Assembly (NCBI GenBank): GCA_015680685.1
Contig: MNCI01034009.1
Location: 880,878-944,877 of the forward strand
DNA from: Gnetum montanum
Lineage: Eukaryota; Streptophyta; Gnetopsida; Gnetales; Gnetaceae
DNA length: 64,000 bases
Direction of reading: 5' to 3'
The first letter of the stretch is position 1. Each line of letters opens with the position of its first letter. The notes beneath the pieces are model-generated. The model had not been told where the DNA came from, searched no databases, and worked only from the letters and a program-made list of their open reading frames with translations. The translations under genes were made by a program, and so were the position numbers. Of the stretch, positions 22,034 to 33,687 are shown piece by piece.

Positions 22034-23047
22034 ATGGACTTTTACCAGGATGATCCGATTAGTCCAGCGGTCCCTATGCTGTTGTTGCCGCTAGGGATGT
22101 CCCTACCTCATTTTACCAAGTACAATGGGGAGGGAGATCCCAATGCTCACTTGGTCACATTTAGGTCCGAGTCCTTGATGTTGCAACAGTGGCCACACAC
22201 GATCATCCGAGTCTTTGCAATGTCTCTAACAGGGAAAGCTTTGGATTGGTACCGAGCCCTCCCACGCTCTTCCATCTCAACTTTGGAAGAGCTGCTGACC
22301 CAATTTGTGACCCGCTTCAAATACAACTTGAAACCGGAAATCACATTGGATCAGCTCATGGGGGTGAAACAAGACCTGCTCGAGCTCGTCCAAAAGTTCA
22401 TACAGCACTGGAACGCTACTTTGAATGAGATCCGCGAGCCGATCGCGGACTCACATCTGCTGGCTATATTCAAAGGAGCAGTCAACGACTTCATTAAGTC
22501 AAAGTTGTATTATCTTTCCCCCAACTCCCTACACCAGGCCTTCGCTCAAGTTAGAAGCATCCAAGATGCTGCGGAGGCCAGCAAAGACCTGGTGTATGTC
22601 GCCTACAGAAATGCACACAACAAGAACAAAGACAAAGGTAAAGCGGCGACAACGACAGTAGCTGCGATGACTGAGGGTACAAAGACTAAGAACAAGAAGA
22701 CACCCACGGTGCCTCCTGAGACCACGGCTGGTGCCGGCACCAGCCAAGACACAACTTCCCCTGAAGGGCCCCCCCAGCCAAAGCCAAACTTTGAGCGTAA
22801 GGATCGTTCAAAATACACGGCCTTGCTTGTAAAACACTCCGAACTATTGAAACAACTGTTAGGGGCAGGGCACATTCAACCTAAGAAGGTGTCCGAGGAA
22901 GTTCTGAAGCATCACAGACGTCATTGTGAACTGCTGAAAAATCCTTCTTTAGCCTTACCTAACGAACCACCAGTTCCGAGATCTTTCAGGCTAGACCGTT
23001 TCTGTGACTACCACCAGCTGTGTGGTCACGATACGGATTACTGCTAG
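22034..23047 (+). pseudogene. gag of the Tat element
   Basis: 337 codons from ATG 22034. The core has LPHFTKYNGEGDPNAHL near residue 28, then SLTGKALDWYRALP and FVTRFKYNLKP, all typical of Tat/Ogre Gag. A Lys/Thr-rich linker and a zinc-knuckle-like CDYHQLCGHDTDYC (C-x2-H-x4-H-x4-C) end the frame at TAG 23045, where family members continue with ALKDDI-type sequence, so this stop is probably a mutation. A second stop follows before the next frame. Gag would form particles and bind genomic RNA. Confidence 0.85.
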
Positions 23048-23112
23048 GCGTTGAAAGACGACATTCAACATATGCTGGATGATGGTTACTCAAGTTAGAC
23101 AGCAGTAACCCG

Positions 23113-24627
23113 ATGCGTCTAGAAAACCAAACATTGCACGTATATAAGGACCCGTTGAATGCAAACGACGATCCTTATACAATCACTGTGGTGAGTATGG
23201 ACAGTGAGAGGAGGGAACTGCCAAAACAGCCTTTTGTTTTGCATCTGCCTGCCAGCTCACAAAGGGGGCCAACCATTTCATCGGCAGCCAGTGGGGTCTC
23301 GAAGCCGCCCTTCATCATACGGGCACCTTCTCGGATACATCCTCAGTCACGCAGTGATAGTCAAGCCGCGGCCTCGTCTGCGCCCACGCCTAGGGCGCCC
23401 TTCATTATCAGGGCGTCAAAACCACAGGCTGCTCCTCTCACGCAGAGGCAAACATCCAACCAAAAGCGTCAACCATCACCTCCCAAACGAAAGGGAGAGG
23501 ACACATCAGTTAATGCAACGAAAGACCATCTTACGCTTGACTTCCCTAAGCCTAGGCCCCTGGCCTCTGTGCCTTCGCCTGTCCCTCAAGGGCAGGATAA
23601 AGGTGTAGAAACACAACTGCCTTCTCTTGGCAAGAAAAAGAGCAACCCTTCGACTGACACCGCTCTACCTCGGGAGATCCGTCTTTTGGGTCGAATGGAA
23701 GAGGACAAGGGGGATAAACAACCTAGTCGAGAGAAGGACCTCCTCGACGCATTTACGCAAGTTAAACAGGCTCTCAAACAAAAAAACACAACCCTGAGCC
23801 TTTATGACCTGCTTATGACGTCTCGAGAACACCGTGAGGCTATGGTTCGCATGCTGACATCCATATCAGTGGATGAAAGCTTGCCAGCGGAAGAGGAAGC
23901 GATACATGCTATCATGTTTCCTTCTGAAGCTGAGCAGCCTATGCCTACTTCGCTGACCTTTCATGATGAGTCTATCAAAGACGATCCTGAGAAGGGTCAG
24001 GTCACAGCTGAACCTATGTTTATCACTATCCGGGTCGGTCAATACTGGATCCGGAGAGTGCACGTAGACGATGGCGCAGCTACCAACGTCATTCCCTATT
24101 CCATCGTGGATAGGTTGGGTCTAGTCGACCAGATCACACCCATGACAACGGCTTACGTAAAATCATTCAACGGGGCACGGGTTCAAGTTAAGGGGACGGT
24201 GCGTATTGAGTTTGTGGCGGGGGATCAATTCTCAACAGAGGCCACTTTCTTAGTCGTCGAGAAGATGCCAGGGTTCAACCTGATCTTGGGGAGGTCGTGG
24301 TTAGCCCAGCTGAGGGCTGTTTCGTCACCGATACACCAAGAGATACACCTGCCCTATGCCGGAGGGGAGGTTGTGATACGCGGTGACGAAATCACCTCCA
24401 TGACCGTCAATAACATTGAAGAAGAACGGGGTTCGGAAATAGAAACGACTGATGACCAGACCCATCTCCAAATCCCTCAACAAACCGACAGCAATGATGA
24501 CGATCTAGCTTGGGCCGATTTGCCATTTCCGGATGGCAGCGTAGAGGAGTCAAACCATAAGTCTCCTCACCTTTATGTAACGCTCAACATAAAGGCCATC
24601 AAGAGACAGTTGCGTATTAATGGTTGA
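23113..24627 (+). CDS. Gag C-terminal linker and retropepsin-like protease of the Tat element
   Basis: 504 codons without a stop, in a different frame from the gag piece. A long Pro/Ser-rich linker (to about residue 200) leads to a protease domain at about residues 300-430. The active-site motif is DDGAATN at 24067, in place of the usual D-S/T-G, and the flap-to-end part has NLILGRSWL. This protease would process Gag and Pol. The frame ends at TGA 24625. Pol resumes only at about 29.6 kb, and the antisense gene fills the interval. I chose the first ATG; the true product is a Gag-Pro fusion. Confidence 0.82.
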   Translation: MRLENQTLHVYKDPLNANDDPYTITVVSMDSERRELPKQPFVLHLPASSQRGPTISSAASGVSKPPFIIRAPSRIHPQSRSDSQAAASSAPTPRAPFIIRASKPQAAPLTQRQTSNQKRQPSPPKRKGEDTSVNATKDHLTLDFPKPRPLASVPSPVPQGQDKGVETQLPSLGKKKSNPSTDTALPREIRLLGRMEEDKGDKQPSREKDLLDAFTQVKQALKQKNTTLSLYDLLMTSREHREAMVRMLTSISVDESLPAEEEAIHAIMFPSEAEQPMPTSLTFHDESIKDDPEKGQVTAEPMFITIRVGQYWIRRVHVDDGAATNVIPYSIVDRLGLVDQITPMTTAYVKSFNGARVQVKGTVRIEFVAGDQFSTEATFLVVEKMPGFNLILGRSWLAQLRAVSSPIHQEIHLPYAGGEVVIRGDEITSMTVNNIEEERGSEIETTDDQTHLQIPQQTDSNDDDLAWADLPFPDGSVEESNHKSPHLYVTLNIKAIKRQLRING

Positions 24628-24857
24628 AAGATGGTCTTTGCGTACGTTATCATGTTTTGGCAAGTTATCGTGGCTTGTACTTAGCCATTTCTTTTGTTTC
24701 ATATATTTTCACCTACATTTGCTTTCGGTTTTTACGTTTGTCATTTTTTCACGCTGTTATATTTCTTGTATGCATGACATTTACGTTTTCTGATCACTTT
24801 AGCATAATTACGCAAAATTGTGTACCAGTATCATTTACACTTGCTGTATTACGTATA

Positions 24858-24958
24858 TGGCCCGTAACGGCCTTAAACTAGTTGGCCCGCAACGGCCTTA
24901 AACTAGTCACTAGTTTACGCAGAATCATATGACAGCCCACGATGGCCTTAAACTAGCC
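24858..24958. repeat. Short triplicated motif, 25-bp units
   Basis: Two adjacent TGGCCCG(T/C)AACGGCCTTAAACTAGT units (24858 and 24883) and a third, diverged one at about 24931 separated by 23 bases. GGCC...GGCC makes each unit partly palindromic. It lies between the protease frame and the 3' end of the antisense gene. Confidence 0.75.
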
Positions 24959-25151
24959 ATTACATTCTATCATTATAGCTTAGGCGAAATCCTTAATAAT
25001 TACGTTCACACTGTGCAGATAAAAGCATAAAAGTCAAAAAAGACAAAATAATTGACATTTAAAACATCCACCAAGTCTTATGACGCGTCTTTTCAGTCAT
25101 TCATAAAACCATACTTCACTCCACATCAATAAGATTATGCGTAAACCACAA

Positions 25152-28100
25152 TTACGCATTTCCTCTACTGCCACTGTCACCAGTATCTCTTAAGTCCGGA
25201 TCTAGCCCTAATGGATCGTCCTCCAGTGGGCCGTCATTTCTGGGAATTATTCTTTCACGAAGAATTTCCTCTTTGTGAGGTCCTCGTTCCGGCATCGGCT
25301 CCACGGGAGGACGCTCTTCATCGCTGCGTTCTTCCTCTTCCTCTGCTTCTACTGCTTCCTTTGCTGACTCTTCAGCTGGCTCGTCTTCTCTATCCTCAAT
25401 CAGAGAATATTAGCAAGGCAAGCCTTGACAAAACAATCAGAGAATTTAGATTTAGTCATGCAGAAACTCACTTGCGATGGCCCTGCTTCCGCAGTAAAGG
25501 GAAGCTTGTCCAGGCCAGCCAACAGGCGCTTCATAATCTCTTCCTCCGTTAGATCTGGCCACACATCCTCTCCCAAGTCAGCTCCAGCCTTCACTTTCCC
25601 TTTCTCCACGCTAGTCCAGCGAGGCGGATTAGGGAAGAATGTAGGGACTGTTCTCTGGCCCCCAGGGAGAGTCATCTCCCTTTCCGGAGACGCACTTACA
25701 GTCACCTACTCTTCAAACTTCTGGAAAGCTTCGGAAGCTCCGATGACGTCCAGGAAAACTTCCAGAGATCGAGCCTTGACGGCAGAATCGCGGTAGAGTT
25801 TCCGATAAGCGATGCTCTCCCGCTTATACAAATGTTTATGGTCCTTCTCCTTCTGCCCCCACTCTTGCACACACGCACAATAATCCCTCCAATCCTGGCT
25901 TTTCTGAGCTAGGAGTTCTATCTGCATCCGCTGCTCTACCAACGCCTGATTGGTTTGTACGCTGTTTTTGATGGCGGTCCAATAACGGGAGTAGTCGACA
26001 ACAGCGGTACGCCAGTCTTCATCCCTTGTCGCCCGCGCCTGTAGGAAGTCGCACCGTGATCTTAGGTCTCCGACCTCTTTGGTCAGAGACTCAACACTCT
26101 GCTCTGACCTCTACAGCCTTTTCCATAGATTTTCATTTACGCCCCTACTTTCCCATAAGGAGCGTGTCGAGCGTAACACACATTTACGCATTTCCTCATA
26201 AATGTGACGTGACACGACTGTTTCATCGGATGGTGGCTCCACTGTGTCCAAATCAATGGGCTCCGTGGGATCCCATCGGAGGCGAACTCCTAACAGAAAC
26301 AATCATCAATGTTGGTGACACATTACCACTATGTAATATCACAAACTTACTACAACCATAACGTACCAGCTCCAGCTTCGATGCGCTCTAGGCGCTCGAT
26401 CATTTCACTGACAACGCCTTCCATGAAGGCAAATTTGTCAGGGAAGTCTCTCCATACTCTGCTCACAGCGACAGGTGTGGATACATCCTCTTCTCCTATA
26501 GCATAATCCAGTTAGAAAACTTCATCTATTTACAGAATCTTGCAAACTTGCTAACACACATTACCTTTACCGGTGACAGTGGCGACTTCGCCAACATTTT
26601 CTGCCTCCTTTTCCTCTTCACGCACTTGAGTTTGTGCGTCGCTGGTTCCAGTGGCTTGGGCCTCCTCATGCACCAGGTTTTGTGCACGACTTCCGCTAAC
26701 AGCTGGGGCCTCTTCCTCCAAAACTGAGGCCCCTACCCCACGACTTAGTACTACTGCCCCTGTCTCAGGGGTCAGCTCCTCTGCAATTTTCACTGGTCAT
26801 ATCACAACACCTTAGTATAACATTTCAAACCATCTAAATGAACATTGCGTAATATAGTTTTTTCACGCTTATCGGGCAGAGGCTTACTCCGCTGAACTTT
26901 GATCGCCACAGTTCGGCCTGCGTCGCTCCCAGTCTCGGCAGAAGCCTCGGTTATACGAAGCCTCTTACTTCGAGCTGCAGGTTCCACGATTTCCTCCGCC
27001 AGACGTTTCCCCCATGAGGCATCACCATTGTAAGTAGGCATTATCCCATCTACACTGTCAGGGCCTTGCAGCCGAGACGTCGCCAACCCCTTGGTCGTTA
27101 TAGACAGTGACTCCTCGATCCCTTCCGGCGGATCTTGCCCACGGGTAGTGCTAAGGATATGAGTAATCTAGGGTTTGGACAGCTGGTCTCGGTCTTGCTG
27201 CATCCAGACCCCATTCCTTTGGACGACCAGAAACTCAGCAAACCGCCAAAGGCAAGCTATGAAGAAGGCGTAATGCACATTAAAATGAGACTCAAGCTTC
27301 TTGCGAAGCTTGATCATCTCGTTGCGCAGCCCCTTAGCAAAATAGCTTGCCCAATTGAACTGGGTCCCCTCCTCGAGAACCTCCCGCATAATACGGGTCT
27401 GTTCTATAGAAAAGAACTTCCCTTGCGAGAGAGTTTTGGGGAAGGTCCAGGCCCGATAAAGGGGATAAATTGTCTTGGCAACGCCCATTTGGAATCTTTC
27501 ACAAGGAAACCCTTTAGGCTCCTTCGGGACCCTTACCCACTCCTCCAGCCACTGCTGGAAGTCGAGGCTCCTCTTCGCCTTCTCACTTATGGGAAGGCCA
27601 TCCGAGGGGATGCCAAATAGGTCTGCGAAGAGCTGAGCGTCAATGTTAAAGCTTACACGTACCTGATGTACGCGCGTGCAAAAACGCTCGGCCTTTTCGT
27701 TGAAGGAGTTGACCAGGGTCAGCATTTCACTGGTGGGGACATCAAGAGTTGCAGCTAAAAACAGATGCATTAGCCCCGCTGCTCGGATCTTGGTGGTCAC
27801 TGCAACTGGGGTCGCCGAGTGGCCGAGCCAGCGCTGTGCGTCCTTGATGTCCCTGTAGCGGAAGAGGACGGTGCTCTCCTCGCGGCTGAAAATCGTAAGG
27901 GTAATCTCCCGGGATTCCCTGACTGAACAGCGTAAAACACAAGTTAAACTAAAACATTATTACGCAACGCTCACAATTTACAACTATACTACGCAATAAT
28001 CGACCATACAACAGCCTTACTATGTCCAAATGGCAAGGAAAATGGCGGAAAGTTCCTTTGCACGTCCTCAATGGTAAGGGGCGGATCTAAGGTCCAGTCA

Positions 28101-29221
28101 TCGTGCAGCCACTTGAGTGTCTGGCAATTCTCAAATGCCTTAGCATAGCGGGTGGGGTACTCATGCATGTCGAAGCCAATTTGCCCTATAACACCAGCGT
28201 GCACGTTGCTAGTTGAAGTAAATGCCATTATTGCTGTTTCGGCCCATGATAACGCATCTCCATTTCCAACTAACCTGTTGTCATGAATAAAAAACCTGTA
28301 CCATACCACATAGGCTTATCATATACTTCACATCGATAACAGACATATAACCAAAAAAATACAGTTAACAAAACTTGCTTACCTGCCTGCGTAGTACACT
28401 GTGCCTTGTGGGTTCTGGAAATAGGTCGAAGCATGGCGAGCCACGAACAGCGTGTTATATGCATGATAACAACTAAACTGGGCCATTTTCCAGATCCAGT
28501 TTAAGCACCTCAAGCCTCAGGCGCTAAGTTCTCGGTCCTCGAGACGACTCGTATCGATGGCCTCGTCTGTCAAGAAGGCCAGAATCCCTTGTGCAGAACC
28601 TGCCAGCAGGTGTTCTAAAATGGCACCGGTGATATCGCCGGATAAATTAGACCACACAATGACGCTGTAGTTGCGCAGTAAGAACTGCAGAAACTCCAGC
28701 GCACCCCGTCGAAACCATATGGCCTTCCCTTGCAACCGCGTTTGCGGGGGAGGGACATTAGGGACGATAGGGTTTATACAACACAAAACCCCAACAATAT
28801 CCAAGACAATCAGAACAGGCTTTAGCGTAATGCTGTACAGAAAACCCGAAACATAAATCAACGTCTAGATTTACATTTGTATTGTTAATACAGGAAACCT
28901 ACAAACTACGCTTAATTATCCAGGCCAAAATCGCCCAAACCCTTGCAACAACCCAAGGTTCGTCCCTGACAACGGCGGTAGACGCAACCCCATCAAACCC
29001 TCACATTAACCCGAGGTCCATAATTTGCAATCCACATTCACGCAAAAGATACTATGAAAAATAGACATAAAAACAGACATAAGCATGTAATGAATGACCT
29101 ACTGGTTCAAAGGCGTAGGGTCACGGACATCGACCACCGCCTACGAAACGTGCTCCAGATTTTCTTGCACCTCATCGATTTTGGTCAATTTTGCATTCTT
29201 CCTTTTGATTTTTGGTGCCAT
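25152..29221 (-). pseudogene. Antisense eight-exon gene inside the Tat element (FCP1-like + mobile-domain-like + coiled coil)
   Basis: Minus-strand exons: 29221-29103, 28832-28383, 28295-28021, 27922-26867, 26780-26565, 26495-26367, 26289-25472, 25394-25152. All introns have GT-AG ends; six are 69-98 bp and the first is 270 bp. Phases match at every junction and the exons sum to 3306 bases, exactly 1102 codons, ending at TAA 25154-25152. Product: basic start MAPKIKRK; a region like FCP1/NIF phosphatases (LDIVGVL, later RRGALEFLQFLL then VIVWSN, then FFIHDN), with the second acidic residue of the first motif replaced; a mobile-domain-like region in exon 4 (VRVSFNIDAQLFADLFGIP); a basic segment AARSKRLR; a coiled coil in exon 7; a Glu-rich tail. 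Five in-frame stops, in exons 1, 2, 4 and 7 (two), make this copy a pseudogene. Domain names are recognition by eye. Confidence 0.78.
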
Positions 29222-29373
29222 TGTAACAGCTTCAGAATGTTTCACCGTTTAGCACTTGCAAATCTTCGCAAAACCACACGCTCTAATCCTCTGCTCTTTC
29301 TTCTCTCGCTCAACAACAGTTACAAATTCGAATTCACAATAGCCAACAGCCCGTTCTCATCCAAAATCACTTA

Positions 29374-29381
29374 CTTATATG
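29374..29381 (-). promoter_or_regulatory. TATA-like box upstream of the antisense gene
   Basis: CATATAAG on the minus strand, about 150 bases upstream of the antisense ATG at 29221, a normal position for a plant core promoter with a short 5' untranslated region. Inference from position and sequence only. Confidence 0.45.
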
Positions 29382-29628
29382 CGAGGATCACCGACTTGAT
29401 ATTCGATTTCAGCGAGACCTTCCTAAAACGGAACCCGAAAATCAAGATATTAATGTGGCTGATATCACATGCTCCACTGTTCGAAATGACGTTAACCTAT
29501 CACATCTTATCGCCTCGTAATCGGGTAGTATTGATTACAGCCTGTTTACAATTTCGAACTTCAATTCACTTTCCACGTTTGACAACACTACGTCATCTTT
29601 CTCCTAATCATTTACGCACTTTACAGTT

Positions 29629-31302
29629 TTGCAGGACAGATGGCAAATGGACGCAACATTTTCAGCACCTCTAACTTTGACGGGCTCATACGGGAAGGTA
29701 GTTAGGCAATTCGACTCCACGCGAGTAGACATTAACCTCCCTTTAGAAGACGTAACCATAGCCGCGTCGGAGACGTCCCCAGAATGGCCAGAACAGTCGA
29801 CGCGCACGCTAGACCTGGAGGCTGGGGACATAACCGAAGACCCCCTCAATGAGATCTCTATCGTTACACATAGGGGTGAAGCCAAAACACTTAAAGTCAG
29901 TTCTTTATTAGACCAGAAAACACACGATTCCATAAAGCAGGTCCTGCAAGACAACATTACCGTCTTTGCATGGTCATACGAGGATATGCCTGGACTAGAT
30001 CCCAGGCTAATCCAGCATAACATTATCTTAGATCCACAGATTAAAGCGGTTAGGCAAAAGGTACGGAAAATCAAGCCAGAGATCGTGCTAGCCGTGCGTG
30101 ATGAAATCACCAAACTGTATCAGGCTAGTTTCATCCGTGCAGTCGATTACTCAGATTGGGTGTCTAACATTGTAGTCATCCCAAAGAAGATCGGAAGCAT
30201 ACACATCTGCATAGACTTCTGGGATTTAAACAAGGCTACAATCAAGGACAACTTCCCGCTTCTGAGTATCGATCAACTAGTCGATACAACAGCTGGGCAT
30301 GCGCTTCTGTCCTTCATGGATGGCTTTTCGAGCTATAATCAGATCCGCATCAACCTAGAACATCAATTGACAACAACGTTCATGACATCCTGGGGTACTT
30401 TTTGTTATACCATGATGCCTTTTGGTCTAAAGAACGCCAGAGCAACGTATTAACGAGCTATGACATACATCTTTAGCGATTACCTCTTAAGGAGACTGAA
30501 TAATTATGTAGACGATATAGTTGTGAAGTCTTTAAAGTCTAAGGATCATTCAGAAGACCTGGAATTAGTCCTTAAAAGATGCTCCAAATATGAGCTCCGA
30601 CTTAACCCAAAGAAGCGCGTATTCGGAGTCAAAACTAGACGCATGCTGGGGTTTGTGGTGTCAGAAACCGGCATACGAGTTGACCCTGATAAGGTTAAAG
30701 CCATTGTCGAGTTAACGCCTCCTACAGACCTCAAACAATTACGCGGGTTACAAGGATGCTTACAGTTCATACGCCGATTCATCTCGAGATTAACCGACAA
30801 GCTACACCCTATGCAACACTTGCTAAAAAAGAGGGTTAATTTCAAATGGACCGACGATTGCCAACGTGCATTTGACAGCCTAAAACAAGAACTGCAACAT
30901 TTGCCAACGGTTTTCCCACCACAAAGGGACTTACCATATTACATTTACCTCGTGACTTCAGACGTAGCGTTAGCAGCATTACTTTGTCAGAGGAGGGATG
31001 ATGGGTCGGAAGTGCCCATCTACTACTTGAGTCATGCTCTATGTGCGTACGAAACGAGGTATAACGACGTAGAGCGTAACTGCCTAGCATTAGTTTTTAC
31101 GCTTAAAGAGTGGAGGCATTATCTTTTCCGTAGCAAGGTCAACATCATTTGTAAAAACAACATTCTTAGGGCCATTACGCACAACCTATACGAGAGTAGT
31201 AAAATCGCTCGCTGGAAGGCTATCACGGCAGAATTTGATCTACATTATATTGGCCAATCTTCTACGAAAGGCCAAGCGATAGCTGATCAGTTAGTAACAT
31301 AA
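29629..31302 (+). pseudogene. Reverse transcriptase and first RNase H of the Tat element
   Basis: One frame with a single internal stop (TAA 30451-30453, probably a CAA change) and a terminal TAA at 31300. Motifs in order: FAWSYEDMPGLDP, KIGSIHICIDFWDLN (with I-D for the usual V-D), FMDGFSSYNQI (first catalytic Asp), MMPFGLKNA, and YVDD intact at 30505-30516. Then GFVVSETGIRVDPDKVKAI, typical of the Tat clade, and the RNase H of the RT (ending around LKEWRHYL and beyond). It would copy genomic RNA into cDNA in the particle. A good acceptor-like TTTTGCAG at 29627-29634 lies at the left edge, so the true upstream junction may be a splice. Confidence 0.88.
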
Positions 31303-33210
31303 CCAATTAACAATCAGGCGACTATAGAACCAGAATTCCTTGATGAACATGTACATAGTTTAAGCCTTGTCCTGACAGGCCCCGAAGCAACGTTGTATTT
31401 CGACGGAGCTTCAACCGCGAAAGGTGGCAGCGCCGCCACCATTATTACGCTATCACCTGAGGATGTGCGTCTTCACGCTTATCGCTTGACCTTCCCTTGT
31501 ACGAACAATGTGGCAGAGTATGAGGGGCTCCTCAGGGGATTACTAATTGCCAGCGAACTCGATGTTCGACACCTGGCGATTAGGGGTGATTCGATGCTTG
31601 TCATAAATCAGATCACAGGAGTTTATGCCTGCAAGGCTGTACATTTGCAGCCCTACTGCGATAAGGCTAAAGATCTTTTGAGACGATTTGCGACCATCGA
31701 TGCCCAACATGTGCCACGCACTGACAACACACTAGCCGACACACTGGCCACCCTGGCTCTGAACGTGCCTTCACATCTGTTTGACACCCACCCTGCATTG
31801 ATAATAGACTGCGTAGATCCTATCATTGAGGCGGTGCAAATCTCTTCTCTTCTCGAGGAAAGCACGCCTGAATGGTACGACGACATTAAAACTTACCTTC
31901 TACAGGGCGAGCTACCATCTGAATTGACACGCGCGCAGAAGGATGCAATTCGCAAGCGGGCTAGGCAGGATGTCATCATGGGAGACAGTACTCTTTGTAG
32001 ACGCTCTTTTGATGGCGTGCTGCTTACTTACGTCGCCAAAAACCAAGCGCAGCATATAGTCGGCGAAGTTCACGAGGGACTGTGCGACGGCCACGTAGCA
32101 CCACGAGCGATGGCCCTAAAAATCTGTCGCTTAGGATACTACTGGCCACGCATGGAAAAAGATTGCCTGAAGAAGGTTAAAACTTGTGACACATGTCAGC
32201 GTCACGCAAACCTCATCCACGTGTCACCTACAGAATTACATACAACGCAGATAACATGGCCATTTCAACGATGGGGACTGGACATTATAGGCCCCATCAC
32301 GCCGAAATCTTTCGCAAGTCATAGCTTCATAATTACCGCTACTGAGTATTTTACGAAGTGGGTAGAGGCTGTTCCCCTACAGAAGATCACATCCCAACAG
32401 ATTTGCCATTTTATCCTGGATAATATAGTAACTAGATTTGGTCTCCTGATGACTATCGTGACTGACAATGGGCCACAGTTTAGTAGCACAGAAACCAAAT
32501 CCTTTTGTGATAACCTGGGCATCAGACAATCTTTTTCCTCCCCTTATTACCCGCAAGCGAATGGTCAAGCTGAAGCAACAAACAAGGTGATCATCAATCT
32601 GCTCAAGAAAATGCTCGACGACAACAAAAGACGGTGGCACGAACAGATCCTCTATGTGCTATGGGTGTATCGTACTACATGTAGGATAGCTATAGGTAAT
32701 ACGTCCTATAGCCTTGTTTACGGGTCTGAAGCAGTGCTGCCCCTCGAGTTGCAAATTCCTTCTCTGAGAATGGTCCTCTCCATGGTTATAAATGAGGCTC
32801 AACACACCGAGTCTCGAATCGTGGATTTGGATTCAGTAGAAGAGAAGCGAATACAGACGCTTGGTACGATTGAAAAGTATCAAGATAACCAGAGGCAGAA
32901 GCATCGTCGCAACCTTCAGCAGCACCCGATCAAGAAAGGAGATCTAGTTCTCAAGGCCGTGCGTGAACTAGTAGGCAAATTCTCGGCAAACTAGGAAGGC
33001 CCTTTCTTGGTGGTTGACGCGTACAGCAACGGAGCATTCAAGTTAGCAGACGTCAACGGCAATAAACTACAAAACCGCCCCCACATTATTATGAGGTATT
33101 TGTACTTGCAGCCCAGACGGATGCGTGGTGGCCTGCGGGAGGATAGGGATGTGCATTTGCGTGGTCATGGCTGGGTTAAGAGAGGCGGCCTCTCCATTGA
33201 GCGGGAATGA
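31303..33210 (+). pseudogene. Second RNase H and integrase of the Tat element
   Basis: Same frame as the reverse transcriptase, separated from it by a stop. An archaeal-type RNase H (about 31393-31770) shows all four acidic residues in YFDGAS, NNVAEYEG, IRGDS and RTDNTLAD. This duplicated RNase H is a hallmark of the Tat clade. Integrase follows: HHCC zinc region (HEGLCDGH, CDTCQRH), catalytic Asp at 32281, Asp at 32464 and Glu at 32572, which is DD35E spacing, then the GPFLVVDAYSNGAFKL C-terminal domain. A TAG at 32992 replaces a conserved Trp. Fragments of this integrase are copied into the leader at 20800-22014. Confidence 0.9.
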
Positions 33211-33687
33211 CGGATTAACGTAAGTATGGGGGCTCAGAGTATGGAATGAGTGTTCGGATTGGGCCGCAAACTCATCATCTTCCTCCTCCCCATCCTGGGA
33301 TTCTCCCATAGCCTGTGCAGCCTGGCTCTTGGCCATGACCAACTGTGTGATGAGTTCATGTTGATGTTCGGTCAAAGGAATAATGTCATAAGCTGTGCGT
33401 TTGAAATCATGGCCCCCTCGGTGGATCACCTCAAAGTTTCGTTTGGCTTTGACCTCAGCCCGGCTGAGAGCCAGCTTCGCCTGGATCTTAACACAGATAA
33501 AGTTGTATTCTTCAGGGGTTATGACTATGAAGACGGGCTCTTTTCCCTGAAGTCTCAATGACCGGCGTGATGGTCCTTGAGATCCTGCCGCGCCAGGAGC
33601 TGGTCTAGTGACCGCGATAAGGTTCACAGATGTGGCACCCAAATTAGCAGGGACCATGGCGGTTGTGGTCGTGTAAAAGGAATCCAT
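33067..33687 (-). CDS. Antisense ORF before the 3' LTR of the Tat element
   Basis: 206 codons from ATG 33687, uninterrupted. The N-terminal part has RRSLRLQGKEP (basic), the middle is Lys/Glu/Gln-rich and ends in an acidic EEEDDEF. No family recognised. Its last 50 codons overlap the end of integrase on the other strand, so the true end may be a splice site near 33220. Some Tat-clade elements (for example Grande and Retand) carry antisense ORFs between integrase and the 3' LTR, which fits this position. Whether it shares a transcript with the antisense gene at 25152-29221 is unknown. Confidence 0.5.
   Translation of the reverse strand: MDSFYTTTTAMVPANLGATSVNLIAVTRPAPGAAGSQGPSRRSLRLQGKEPVFIVITPEEYNFICVKIQAKLALSRAEVKAKRNFEVIHRGGHDFKRTAYDIIPLTEHQHELITQLVMAKSQAAQAMGESQDGEEEDDEFAAQSEHSFHTLSPHTYVNPSFPLNGEAASLNPAMTTQMHIPILPQATTHPSGLQVQIPHNNVGAVL

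Noticed and set aside
33250-33561. Plus-strand frame of 103 codons before the Tat 3' LTR
   Set aside because: It is opposite the better ORF at 33067-33687 and shows no domain.
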